Source of the DNA: Pseudomonas sp. R76
Lineage (GTDB): Bacteria; Pseudomonadota; Gammaproteobacteria; Pseudomonadales; Pseudomonadaceae
Reading direction: 5' to 3'
DNA: 64,000 nucleotides
NCBI RefSeq assembly: GCF_009834565.1
Contig: NZ_CP019428.1
Coordinates: forward strand, 4,402,001 to 4,466,000
Below are positions 32,132 to 40,046 of this stretch, in pieces (the stretch's first letter is position 1; the number at the start of each line of letters is the position of its first letter). The position numbers and the translations under genes were made by a program. Under the pieces are notes generated by a model. It made no database searches, was not told the origin of the DNA, and was given only the letters and a program-made list of their open reading frames with translations.

Positions 32132-34255
32132 TCATCTAGCCGGCCGCAGCAACTGCATCTGCTGCCGATAATCATCCGTCACCTGCCGTGCCTGGCTGCT
32201 GCTGGTAATCACCCGAGGCGTAATCAACACAATCAATTCAGTGCGGTCCTTGGACTTGCTGGTGCTGCCAAACAACCACCGCAACCCCGGAATCTTGCCC
32301 AAATACGGCACCGCACTGACACTCTCAACATTGTCCTGCTTGATCAACCCACCCAATAAAACAGTCTGCCCACTCTGCACCGCCACCTGCGTCGACACCG
32401 ACCGCGTCGAGATCCGCGGATTCACCGGCGTATCACTCGTGCCACTTTGGTTCTCGGCATCACTGACCTGCTGCTGAATATCCATATACACCAACCCCCC
32501 CGGATTAATGCGCGGCACCACATCCAGAATCACCCCCGTCTGCACATACTCAACACTGCTCAACGTAGTATCCGAAACCCCGGTATTCACCGTGGTCTGA
32601 CTGATGGGAATGTTATCCCCCACCTGAATCTGCGCCGGCTGATTATTCATCACCACCAACGACGGCGCCGACAACACCTGAGTCCGCCCATTGGTCTCCA
32701 ACGCATGCAACGCCACCTGCAAATTGGCGCTGACAAACGAATAAAACAACGAATCCGACGCCCCCAACCCCGCCCCGCCACTGCCCAACGCGCCCTGGCT
32801 ACCGGACGCATTCGCCACCGTCTTGCTGCCGGAATTCCCCGCCAGGCGCCCCAGATACCACTGCACCCCAAGGTCCAACTCGCCGGTCAGCTTGACCTCC
32901 AGAATGCGCGTCTCGATCTGCACCTGAAGCGGCGGATTATCCAGGCGCTTGATCGCCGCCTCGATCTCCTTCCACTGCGCCGGACGCGTGCGCACCAGCA
33001 GTTGATTACTGCTTTTCTGCGCTGTAATACGTGTCCCGGCCTCAAGGCTATTATCCGGCACGGTCGACCTATCTTCCGGCGCCTGCTCAGGTTCATCGGA
33101 GGGCGGCGGCGCATCTTGCAACCCACCGGAATTGCGGTTGGGCGACGACAACGTAGCAGTGCGCAACCCCGGCGCGACCTTGGCCGGGGTGTCGTCCTTG
33201 ATCGCCTCATTGCCATAGATCTGCCGCAGGTACTTGGCCAGGTCCGAGGCTTTCATGTTGCGCACGTCATAGACGTACATTTGCGGCTCATTACCGCCGC
33301 CCTCGTCGATGGTGCGGATCCAGTCACCGACTTCGCTGAGGTACTGCGGCTGTGAAGAAATCGCCACAACCGAGTTAGTCCGTTCGATAGGCAAAAACCG
33401 CAGCATCCCGGCCAACGGCATGCCGCTGTCCGGGCCGAACATGCCTTGCAGCTCGGGCATCAACTCGGCCACCGACGCGCGCTGCAGGCCGAATACGCCC
33501 ACCGACATGCCCTTGAGCCAGTCCACGTCGAAGGTGTCGATGGTCTCCTGATAGTTGGCCAGTTCCTCCGGGGTGCCGGCCAGGCTGAGGACATTGCGCG
33601 CCGGGTCGACCAGCAAAAATGCGTTCTCGCGGGCAAACGGCTTGAGCAGTTTTTGCATCTCGGTGGCGGAGATATAGCGCAGTGGAAACAGCCGCGCCGA
33701 CAGGCCGCTGGACGGCGCGGCCACGTGCATCTGCGGCACCAGCTTGCCCGCCACCGCCTGGTCGGCCGGCAGGATGACGTAGCGCTGGCCCTGGCGGATC
33801 ATCGCGTTGTCGGTCCACGACAACAGGGTTTCCAGAATCGACAGCGCTTGCTGCTTGTCCACCGGTTTGGAGGTGGAGAAGCTGACGTTGCCCTTCACGC
33901 CCTGGGCGATGCTGTAGTTTTCGTGCAGCAGGTCGCCCATCACGCTGTTGATCACCGCCTCGATGGGCTGGTCGGCGAAGTTGAACACGATGTCGCCGCC
34001 CGCCTCCTTCGTGCTCGGCGTTGCAGCGGGCTGGCGCACGAACTGCTGGTTGCCACGGATCACCTGGCGTTGCGGCGCCGATGTGGCGGCAGGCTGGGGG
34101 TTTTCAGGCGCAGGCGCCTCACTCGGCGGGCGCTGCGAACCGGTGCCCTGCATGGCTTCGTGCAGCAGATCGTCGTCCGGGTCGAGGCGATCGGGGAAGA
34201 CGCCACAGCCGCCCAGTGCGAGGGCGGTGGCCAGGCAAAACGTTGAGGTGCGCAT
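32132..34255 (-). CDS. gspD: Type II secretion secretin GspD (HxcQ-like lipoprotein)
   Basis: A 707-aa outer-membrane secretin. It has a lipobox, LALGGC (residues ~14-19), unusual among secretins but known for HxcQ of P. aeruginosa, which inserts without a pilotin. The N0 domain starts IVFNFADQPIEAVINSVMG, followed by N1-N3, a Pro/Gln-rich loop (APPPSDEPEQAPEDRS), and the secretin core with VQIETRILEVKLTGELDLGVQW and VPYLGKIPGLRWLFGS...ELIVLITPRVI. Last gene of the operon. ATG 34255 starts the lipoprotein signal, five bases after the preceding stop region. An in-frame TTG upstream is unneeded. Confidence 0.9.
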   Translation of the reverse strand: MRTSTFCLATALALGGCGVFPDRLDPDDDLLHEAMQGTGSQRPPSEAPAPENPQPAATSAPQRQVIRGNQQFVRQPAATPSTKEAGGDIVFNFADQPIEAVINSVMGDLLHENYSIAQGVKGNVSFSTSKPVDKQQALSILETLLSWTDNAMIRQGQRYVILPADQAVAGKLVPQMHVAAPSSGLSARLFPLRYISATEMQKLLKPFARENAFLLVDPARNVLSLAGTPEELANYQETIDTFDVDWLKGMSVGVFGLQRASVAELMPELQGMFGPDSGMPLAGMLRFLPIERTNSVVAISSQPQYLSEVGDWIRTIDEGGGNEPQMYVYDVRNMKASDLAKYLRQIYGNEAIKDDTPAKVAPGLRTATLSSPNRNSGGLQDAPPPSDEPEQAPEDRSTVPDNSLEAGTRITAQKSSNQLLVRTRPAQWKEIEAAIKRLDNPPLQVQIETRILEVKLTGELDLGVQWYLGRLAGNSGSKTVANASGSQGALGSGGAGLGASDSLFYSFVSANLQVALHALETNGRTQVLSAPSLVVMNNQPAQIQVGDNIPISQTTVNTGVSDTTLSSVEYVQTGVILDVVPRINPGGLVYMDIQQQVSDAENQSGTSDTPVNPRISTRSVSTQVAVQSGQTVLLGGLIKQDNVESVSAVPYLGKIPGLRWLFGSTSKSKDRTELIVLITPRVITSSSQARQVTDDYRQQMQLLRPAR

Positions 34256-34260
34256 ATCGA

Positions 34261-34779
34261 TCAAGGGAGGGGCTCGCGGGGAAGAGTAATCGGGGGCCGG
34301 CTGGACGGCGGCGGCAGGCGCTTGGCGTAGAGGCTCAAGGTGTGCGTGCGGCCGTCCAGGGCGAAACGGGCGTATTGCGGCGTGAGGTGTTCCAGGCGCC
34401 AGCCGTTGGGCAGCGTCTGGCCGAGGCGCACGGTCAAGGGGCGACCATCGGCCTGTTTGAGCATGGCCATTTGCAGGTTGCCGGTGATCATGATGCCGCT
34501 CAGGGTGAGGTTGGCCAGCCCCGTGACCCGGGCTTTGCCGACCACGCTATCGGGGCTGCGATCCGGGCTGAACAGCGGTGCCTGCCAGGTGGCAGCGAGG
34601 CTTTCCAACGTCACGTTCGGCGCTGCGCGTACGCTGGCCGACGGTTGCGCGCGACTGACCGGTGCGGGCAGCCACTGCGGTTCGTCGCCGAGGCTGCTGA
34701 GGATGACCGCCATCAACACACCGAGTAACCCGGCGAGGCTCAGCAAGCCCCATTCCAAGGGGCGCAATGCACTGATCAT
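34261..34779 (-). CDS. Type II secretion GspC/GspN-like protein
   Basis: A 172-aa bitopic inner-membrane protein: TM at about 8-30 (WGLLSLAGLLGVLMAVIL) and a periplasmic domain with SLAATWQAPLFSPDR, then GLANLTLSGIMITGNLQMAML and LGQTLPNGWRLEHLTPQYARFAL. That second part resembles the HR domain of GspC, which contacts the secretin; there is no PDZ. It sits where gspC/N genes occur in hxc-type clusters and overlaps gspM by 4 bases. Ends in a proline-rich tail. The assignment to C or N type is tentative. Confidence 0.75.
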   Translation of the reverse strand: MISALRPLEWGLLSLAGLLGVLMAVILSSLGDEPQWLPAPVSRAQPSASVRAAPNVTLESLAATWQAPLFSPDRSPDSVVGKARVTGLANLTLSGIMITGNLQMAMLKQADGRPLTVRLGQTLPNGWRLEHLTPQYARFALDGRTHTLSLYAKRLPPPSSRPPITLPREPLP

Positions 34780-35375
34780 CGCGCCACCTGCGGTTGCAGA
34801 TAGCCGCGCACCAACAGGTGCACCTGGAGTTTTCCCGCACCGCCCGTGGCCGGTGCCTGCTGGCCACGGCGGATACGCAGCTCATCCACAAACAGAAACG
34901 GCGGCTGGTATTCCAGCTCATGCAGCACCGCCTCCAGAGGCTCGATGGCGCAGTCGAGCGTGAGGCTGACCTTGACCTGGCGATACGGCTCGCCCTCGTC
35001 CTGTTCCGGGGTGATCGGCTTGCGCTGGGTCAGGCTGCAGCCACCGCCCAGGTTGGCGTGACTGTTAATCAGGTCGGCGAGGCGCTGCATCAGGTCGGCG
35101 GCCACCACGTCAGGGTCATCGCCCGGCAACAGGCTGGTGCTGCTGGCCGGGTCTTGCTGCGCCAGCAACAGTTGCTGGCGCAGCGCATCGCCCTGGCGCA
35201 CCACGCCGGCGTAGCGTTGCTGCTGCTCGCGCAATTGCTCGGCCTGCTCGCCCATGTCACGCAAAGGGCCGGCGAACCAGCTGTCGATCAACAGCCAGTA
35301 AGCCGCACCGACGACCACGGCCAGCAACAGCAAGGCCGCCCCGCGACGTTCACGGGGTGTGAGGGGTCGGCGCAT
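34776..35375 (-). CDS. gspM: Type II secretion GspM-like protein
   Basis: A 199-aa bitopic inner-membrane protein: TM at about 12-29 (AALLLLAVVVGAAYWLLI), then a coiled-coil (GPLRDMGEQAEQLREQQQRYAGVVRQG) and a ferredoxin-like periplasmic domain ending PFLFVDELRIRRGQQAP...LQVHLLVRGYL. This matches GspM/PilO-like organisation, partner of GspL in the inner-membrane platform. ATG 35375 overlaps the end of gspL by 26 bases; a longer frame has no support. Sequence divergence of this family is high, so the identity rests on topology plus position. Confidence 0.82.
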   Translation of the reverse strand: MRRPLTPRERRGAALLLLAVVVGAAYWLLIDSWFAGPLRDMGEQAEQLREQQQRYAGVVRQGDALRQQLLLAQQDPASSTSLLPGDDPDVVAADLMQRLADLINSHANLGGGCSLTQRKPITPEQDEGEPYRQVKVSLTLDCAIEPLEAVLHELEYQPPFLFVDELRIRRGQQAPATGGAGKLQVHLLVRGYLQPQVAR

Positions 35376-36342
35376 CGGCGGCCTCCTGGCGTAGATGGGC
35401 ACGCAGGGTAAACTGGTCCTTGCCGGTGCGCGCATCGGGTTGAATCACCCCTTCGAACTGGGCGTTTTCCAGGCTGTGGCAGCCCTTGATGCGAGTGATC
35501 AGCGCACTGGCCTTGGCGCTTTGCCCGGCGAAAGAAATCTCGCCGTCCTTGACGTCCAACTGGTCCAGCCAGGTGTCGGCGGGCAAGCAAGTGGTGAGGT
35601 CGTTGAGCAATGCGGCCAGGGGTGGTTGCGCCAGTTTGCGCCGGGTTAAATACTGCGCTGCGCCACGGGTGTTGAGCAGTTGCTGGCGCAGCGCGTGCAC
35701 CTCGGCGACCTGGGCTTTTTGCTGCTGCACGCTGGCGTGCATGGCGTCGAGCACGCGCTGGCGGTCGTTGAGCCACAGCAACATCGCCGCAATCAGCAAG
35801 GCGCCGCACAGCCACGGCAGGCTGCGTTGCAGGCCTTTGCCGGTCGGGCGTTGGCGCGGGCGCAGGGGCGCGGGGAGCAAGTCGATGCCCAGGTGGTTCA
35901 CATCCACGCGATGGGGATGCACGCCGAGGGCGGCGCAGTCGATGAGGATCTGATCCAGCTGTTCGCGCAGGATCGCCACCAGTGTGACCTGCACATGCGT
36001 GGCCGTGCGCTGCTCCTGGCGCGCGACGAAATACAGCTGGTCCGCCTCGAAAGGCGTGTAGCGATCCAGCTCGTAACCGACCACGGCGGTCAGGTTGCGT
36101 GCAGCGGCCAGCGGCAATTGCACGGTTTGCAGCAGCACGGCATCCGGCGCGAGCATCAGCACCTGGCGCGTGCTGCCGGGTGCGACGGGCTCTGTCAAAG
36201 GCCAGTGATAGACCTGCTCAGGCGGCTCGTGCAGCGCCAGCCAAGTCGGCACACAGGCGCGCAATTCCGCAAGCCACAGGCGCCAACCTTGTTGCAGCAG
36301 GCTGCCGCGCCAGTGCCGGGCGATGGGTTCGAGTCGATTCAT
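35350..36342 (-). CDS. gspL: Type II secretion GspL-like protein with PilN-type domain
   Basis: A 330-aa inner-membrane platform protein. A cytoplasmic actin-like half (VLMLAPDAVLLQTVQLPLAAARNLTAVVGYELDRYTPF) would bind the ATPase. TM about 173-190 (LPWLCGALLIAAMLLWL), a coiled-coil and a small periplasmic domain (LPADTWLDQLDVKDGEISFAGQSAKASALITRI) follow. That last part is the PilN/Fimbrial-assembly type. ATG 36342 overlaps the gspK stop as ATGA, so I prefer it to 36351. Confidence 0.85.
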   Translation of the reverse strand: MNRLEPIARHWRGSLLQQGWRLWLAELRACVPTWLALHEPPEQVYHWPLTEPVAPGSTRQVLMLAPDAVLLQTVQLPLAAARNLTAVVGYELDRYTPFEADQLYFVARQEQRTATHVQVTLVAILREQLDQILIDCAALGVHPHRVDVNHLGIDLLPAPLRPRQRPTGKGLQRSLPWLCGALLIAAMLLWLNDRQRVLDAMHASVQQQKAQVAEVHALRQQLLNTRGAAQYLTRRKLAQPPLAALLNDLTTCLPADTWLDQLDVKDGEISFAGQSAKASALITRIKGCHSLENAQFEGVIQPDARTGKDQFTLRAHLRQEAADAPTPHTP

Positions 36343-37040
36343 TCTTGCCAACGCAGCACCCGGTAGGGTTGCGCGCTGTCCTCCGTGGGGCTCAGTAAAA
36401 CGGTGATTTGCAGGCGTGCGTGATAGCCGCCGGGGCGTTGTGCGCGGCTGTCGACCACCAGCACTTCGCCTGGGTCGGCGCCTTCGGCGTTCTGGCGCGG
36501 CAGGTTCAGCGCCTTGCGCATCAGCGGGCTGGCGAAGGCCGGATCAGGCCGGTCGAGGTCACTCCACAAGGTGATTTCCGGCAGCAATTGGCTGTACAGC
36601 GCTTGCGTCATGCCGGGCAATTGGCGCACTTCTTCCAGCACCCGAAACGGCGGCAGTCCCTGCTTGCGGCGCGCCTCAAGCGCTTTGACCAATTGGTCGG
36701 CCTGGCCCTGGGTGGCGCCACAGGCCAGGGCCAGACGCATGAAGTCATCCGCCTCGGCGTTGATCAGGTACAGCTTGCCGCGCTCGCTGCGCAGGCTGAC
36801 GTGCAATTGCGCGTCGTCGAAGGTCAGCGTTATGTCACGGCCGTCGGCGATCCAGTGCCGATCGGCCATGGCCAGGGCAATGCCGGCTTCGGCGGCCAGC
36901 ACGGTCTGGGTGTGCTGGCGCAGCCACAGCGCCTGGCGGCTTTCCAGCTGCACCCAACCGGCCAGGCCGCCAAGCAACACGCTGAGCAAGGCCAGTGCCC
37001 ACAGCACCAATAACAGCGCTGCGCCGCGTTGGCGCTTCAT
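36339..37040 (-). CDS. gspK: Type II secretion minor pseudopilin GspK
   Basis: A 233-aa pseudopilin at the tip of the endopilus. It has a class III leader (MKRQRGAALLLVLWALALLSVLLGGLAGWVQLE) with Gly-Ala at the prepilin peptidase site and no Glu5, as normal for GspK. Motifs AEAGIALAMADRHW, GKLYLINAEADDFMRLAL and LPEITLWSDLDRPD fit the family. It is shorter than usual (about 300 or more). ATG 37040 overlaps the end of gspJ by four bases; the 5' extension to 37163 lies inside gspJ. Confidence 0.87.
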   Translation of the reverse strand: MKRQRGAALLLVLWALALLSVLLGGLAGWVQLESRQALWLRQHTQTVLAAEAGIALAMADRHWIADGRDITLTFDDAQLHVSLRSERGKLYLINAEADDFMRLALACGATQGQADQLVKALEARRKQGLPPFRVLEEVRQLPGMTQALYSQLLPEITLWSDLDRPDPAFASPLMRKALNLPRQNAEGADPGEVLVVDSRAQRPGGYHARLQITVLLSPTEDSAQPYRVLRWQE

Positions 37041-37645
37041 TCTTCTTGCGCTCCGCTGGCAAGGTTCAGGCGCAGGGCGATCACCTGGGTGACCCAGGGC
37101 ACGGGGCCGTCGAGGGCGGCGGCGATGCGCACCGCTGACGGCAGTCGCCGGGGCCACGGCCATTCACCCATCCAGCCGGTGGCTTGGCCAAGGGGCGAGA
37201 CGCCGCGATAACTGAAGTGTAAATCCCTGACGTTTTTCAGCAGTACTTGCGGCTCACTGCGGGCGACATTGGTGTGGGATTCCAACTGCGAAAACGCCAC
37301 CTGCAACGCCTGCTCGCGGCGTTGCAGGGTGAACCGCTGAATCCCGCCACCGAGCACACCCGGCAAGGTCGCCACGAACTGCAAGCGCTCGGGTGTGCCG
37401 ACAAAAAAACCCTCGGTTTGGCTGTCGTCCTCAGTGACATCCAACGGCAGCGCTTCGCTGATAGACGTGCGCAAAAACTGCTGCGCGGCGCGCATTTCAT
37501 CCAGGCTCGCGGTATAGCGCTGGGCCTTGGCCACCGCGCGATTGGCGCCCAGCAATGCGCCGCCCACCAGCACCAGCAACATCGACAGCAGGCTCAACAC
37601 CACAAGGATTTCCAGCAAGGTGAAGCCCTGCTCGCGGCGCTTCAC
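37037..37645 (-). CDS. gspJ: Type II secretion minor pseudopilin GspJ
   Basis: A 202-aa pseudopilin. The prepilin peptidase motif is G|FTLLEILVVLSLLSML with the conserved Glu5. It also has YTASLDEMRAAQQFLRTSISEALPL, and a later part with LLKNVRDLHFSYRG, typical of GspJ. It overlaps gspI by four bases upstream and gspK by four downstream (ATGA-type). It would join GspI, GspK and GspH in the tip complex of the endopilus in the periplasm. Confidence 0.9.
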   Translation of the reverse strand: MKRREQGFTLLEILVVLSLLSMLLVLVGGALLGANRAVAKAQRYTASLDEMRAAQQFLRTSISEALPLDVTEDDSQTEGFFVGTPERLQFVATLPGVLGGGIQRFTLQRREQALQVAFSQLESHTNVARSEPQVLLKNVRDLHFSYRGVSPLGQATGWMGEWPWPRRLPSAVRIAAALDGPVPWVTQVIALRLNLASGAQEE

Positions 37646-37974
37646 AGCCGGGCCTTCAAGGTACTGAAACGGGCCTGGTGCGGCCCTTCGCTGACGGTCA
37701 GGTCAAGCCGAAACACCTGAGCCTGTTGCCGGGTGCTGGTTAGTTGCCAGTGGATGCCTTCCAGAGTGCCCTGGCTGACACCCTCGGCCAGCGGCCCCGC
37801 CGCTTCCTGATCCAGCACGGTCAGCGCCGCATGGGTAAGGCGGTCGCTATGGGCCACTTGCGACAGTGAGCGTGCGCTTTGGCCGAAAGCCACCAGCAAT
37901 ACCGTGCTGCACACCGCCATCAAGGTCAGCGCGGCGAGCATTTCGAGCAGGGTAAACCCCGCCTGGCGCTTCAT
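37642..37974 (-). CDS. gspI: Type II secretion minor pseudopilin GspI
   Basis: A 110-aa pseudopilin with leader MKRQAG|FTLLEMLAALTLMAVCSTVLL (Glu5 present). The periplasmic part has LTHAALTVLDQEAAGPLAEG and GIHWQLTSTRQQAQVFRLDLTV, the small two-layer fold of GspI. Length fits. It overlaps gspH and gspJ by four bases on each side, so expression is translationally coupled. Pseudopilin I is the core contact for J and K at the tip. Confidence 0.9.
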   Translation of the reverse strand: MKRQAGFTLLEMLAALTLMAVCSTVLLVAFGQSARSLSQVAHSDRLTHAALTVLDQEAAGPLAEGVSQGTLEGIHWQLTSTRQQAQVFRLDLTVSEGPHQARFSTLKARL

Positions 37975-38396
37975 GGCAGCGCCTTGGACTGCACGCTGCC
38001 GGTCAGCCAGCCGACGTCAATGCGCCAACGCCGCGCGCCATTGGCCAACAGCAGGTTGCCGCCGGTGGAGCTGCCGTCGGGGTAGAACTCGATGGCGGAG
38101 CCGGTCTGCTCGGCGGTGTGTAACGTGACGTGCAGCTCGGGCGGCCAGCTTTGCTGCGCGCGGCCCGGTGCCTGGAACGTCATCTTGTTGAGATCAAATT
38201 CAGTCCGCGCCGCCGCGCCATTGATCACCGCCCCGGCCCGTGTGGTGCGCAGCGCGTCGACCAGTTGCCCGACCGCGCGGCGCTCTTTGGCCACCTGCAA
38301 ACCTTGGCGTACGCCCAGGCCGAGTAACCCGGCGGCGACGCCGATCAACAGGATGACCACCAGCATTTCCAGCAAGGTGAAGCCGCGCTGGCTCAT
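37971..38396 (-). CDS. gspH: Type II secretion minor pseudopilin GspH
   Basis: A 141-aa pseudopilin with leader MSQRG|FTLLEMLVVILLIGVAAGLLGL. The GspH/FimT domain has LVDALRTTRAGAVINGAAARTEFDL and IEFYPDGSSTGGNLLL, the latter the hallmark of GspH. ATG 38396 gives the expected short leader; the frame extends back to 38438 into the end of gspG without need. It lies seven bases after gspG and overlaps gspI. Confidence 0.9.
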   Translation of the reverse strand: MSQRGFTLLEMLVVILLIGVAAGLLGLGVRQGLQVAKERRAVGQLVDALRTTRAGAVINGAAARTEFDLNKMTFQAPGRAQQSWPPELHVTLHTAEQTGSAIEFYPDGSSTGGNLLLANGARRWRIDVGWLTGSVQSKALP

Positions 38397-38403
38397 GCGC
38401 CGG

Positions 38404-38829
38404 TTATTCCCAATTGCCCAGGTCGGCGCTGTAGCCATCGCCGCCCGGTTGGCCGTCCTGGCCGTAGAAAATCAAGTCAAAGGCGCCGTGTTCTCCTGGG
38501 TAGCGGTAGCCGAACGCGTGGCCGAACGGGTCTTTGAGGTCCGAGGGTTTGGCATACGGGCCGGCCCAGCTGGACGCGTTGGCGGGCTTGTGCACCAGTT
38601 GCCGCAGGCTGTTGGGCGGCGCGCCGACGTCGAGCGCATAGCTGTCGATTTTCATGCTCAGGCCGGCCAGCTGCGCCTTGCCTGCGCCGTATTTGCCCTT
38701 GTCCACATTGCCGCCGACCTGGCGCACCACGATGGTTGCGACAATGCCCAGCAGCACGATCACCGCGAGCATTTCCAGAAGGGTGAAACCGCGTTGGCGT
38801 CGTGCTGATCGGCAATTAAAGCGTCTCAT
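38404..38829 (-). CDS. gspG: Type II secretion major pseudopilin GspG
   Basis: A 141-aa major endopilus subunit. The leader is longer than its neighbours' (MRRFNCRSARRQRG|FTLLEMLAVIVLLGIVATIV, Glu5 present). Family motifs: KGKYGAGKAQLAGLSMKIDSYALDVGAPPNSLRQLV, DPFGHAFGYRYPGEHGAFDLIFYGQDGQPGG, and SADLGNWE, with residues for the structural calcium. ATG 38829 is set by a perfect AAGGAG eight bases upstream; the ATG at 38853 has no such site. Confidence 0.93.
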   Translation of the reverse strand: MRRFNCRSARRQRGFTLLEMLAVIVLLGIVATIVVRQVGGNVDKGKYGAGKAQLAGLSMKIDSYALDVGAPPNSLRQLVHKPANASSWAGPYAKPSDLKDPFGHAFGYRYPGEHGAFDLIFYGQDGQPGGDGYSADLGNWE

Positions 38830-38849
38830 CTGTGTGGCTCCTTGAAGGT

Positions 38850-40046
38850 TCATATATTGCTGGTCAGGCTCATCAGCGGCAGCATGATCGCCAGCATGAT
38901 CACCGCCACCAGCACGGCCATGACCACAGTCAGGGACGGCACCAGCGCGGCGAGCAGGCGCTCGATGCCGCGCTTGGCTTCGACGTCGAACACGTCGGCG
39001 ACCTTGAGCAGCATGCTGTCGAGTTCACCGGCCTGTTCGCCGACTTCAATCATTTGCAGGGCCAAATCAGGCAGCAGCGGTTGCGCGCCAAACGCGCTGG
39101 CGAGGGTGCCGCCGCCTTTGACTGCCTCCGCCGCGTCCGCCACTTGGGCTTGCAGCGCGCGTTTGGTGCAGACCTGGCGGGCGATGACCAGCGCTGGCAG
39201 GAGTGCCACGCCGTTGCTGAGCAAGGTGCCGAGGGTGCGCGTCAGGCGCGCCGCTTCAACGCGCTGCAGCAGCGGGCCGATCACGCGAATGCCGAGCAGG
39301 CGGCGGTCATATCGCTGCCGACGCAGCGGGTCGCGCAGGCGCACCGCCGCCATCCAGCTGGCTGCGATCATTACGGCCAACACCACCAGCCCATAGGCGC
39401 CGAGGAACTGGCCCAGTGCGAGAATCACTTCGGTGATCAGCGGGATCGGTACGCCCAAGTCCTGGAAAATCGGCACGAATTGCGGCACCACGTACGCGAG
39501 CAACAGCGCCAACGAGAGGAGTACGCCAACCACCAGAAACGCCGGGTAGATCAGTGCATTGATCACTTCACCGCGCAGTAATTGGCTGCGTTCCAGGTAG
39601 TCGCTGAGTTGGCGCAACGTGCTTTCCAGGGCGCCACCGGCCTCACCGGCGCGCACCATGCTCAGGTACAGCGGCGAGAAGTTGTCGCCCTCCTCCTCCA
39701 GTGCGGCGGATAACGGCTTGCCTGCCTTGACGTGGTCGCGGATGCGCTCGATCAGCGCCCGCACCTGTGGCTGGCCGGGCTGCTTGAGCAGCAGGCCCAG
39801 CGCGCGCTCCAGCGGCTGACCGGCGCCCAGCAGAGTGGCCAACTGCTGGGTAAAACTCACCAGCGCCGCGCCCTTCAACTGCCCGCGCGCGTTGCGCAAC
39901 AAAGGGCTGGCCGCCGTATCGATGTGCAACAGCAGCCAGCCGCGTTGCTGCAGCGCGGCAATGGCGGCGGCCTGGTCCTGGGCTTGCAGCGTGCCGTTGT
40001 GGGCCACGCCCTGGCTGTCCAGCGCGCGATACTTGAACAGGCTCAC
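38850..40046 (-). CDS. gspF: Type II secretion inner-membrane platform protein GspF
   Basis: A 398-aa polytopic inner-membrane protein with two repeated GspF domains and three to four TM segments (about 165-190, 215-235, 365-390). Motifs: MSLFKYRALDSQGVAHNGTL at the start, FTQQLATLLGAGQPLERAL in repeat 1, LTRTLGTLLSNGVALLPAL and QMIEVGEQAGELDSML in repeat 2, PLMSLTSNI near the end. Start is GTG 40046, overlapping the gspE stop (GTGA). Normal length. Confidence 0.93.
   Translation of the reverse strand: MSLFKYRALDSQGVAHNGTLQAQDQAAAIAALQQRGWLLLHIDTAASPLLRNARGQLKGAALVSFTQQLATLLGAGQPLERALGLLLKQPGQPQVRALIERIRDHVKAGKPLSAALEEEGDNFSPLYLSMVRAGEAGGALESTLRQLSDYLERSQLLRGEVINALIYPAFLVVGVLLSLALLLAYVVPQFVPIFQDLGVPIPLITEVILALGQFLGAYGLVVLAVMIAASWMAAVRLRDPLRRQRYDRRLLGIRVIGPLLQRVEAARLTRTLGTLLSNGVALLPALVIARQVCTKRALQAQVADAAEAVKGGGTLASAFGAQPLLPDLALQMIEVGEQAGELDSMLLKVADVFDVEAKRGIERLLAALVPSLTVVMAVLVAVIMLAIMLPLMSLTSNI

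Noticed and set aside
34255..34264. Earlier start of the secretin at 34264
   Set aside because: It would be a TTG three codons upstream with no ribosome site; the ATG gives the same lipoprotein signal.
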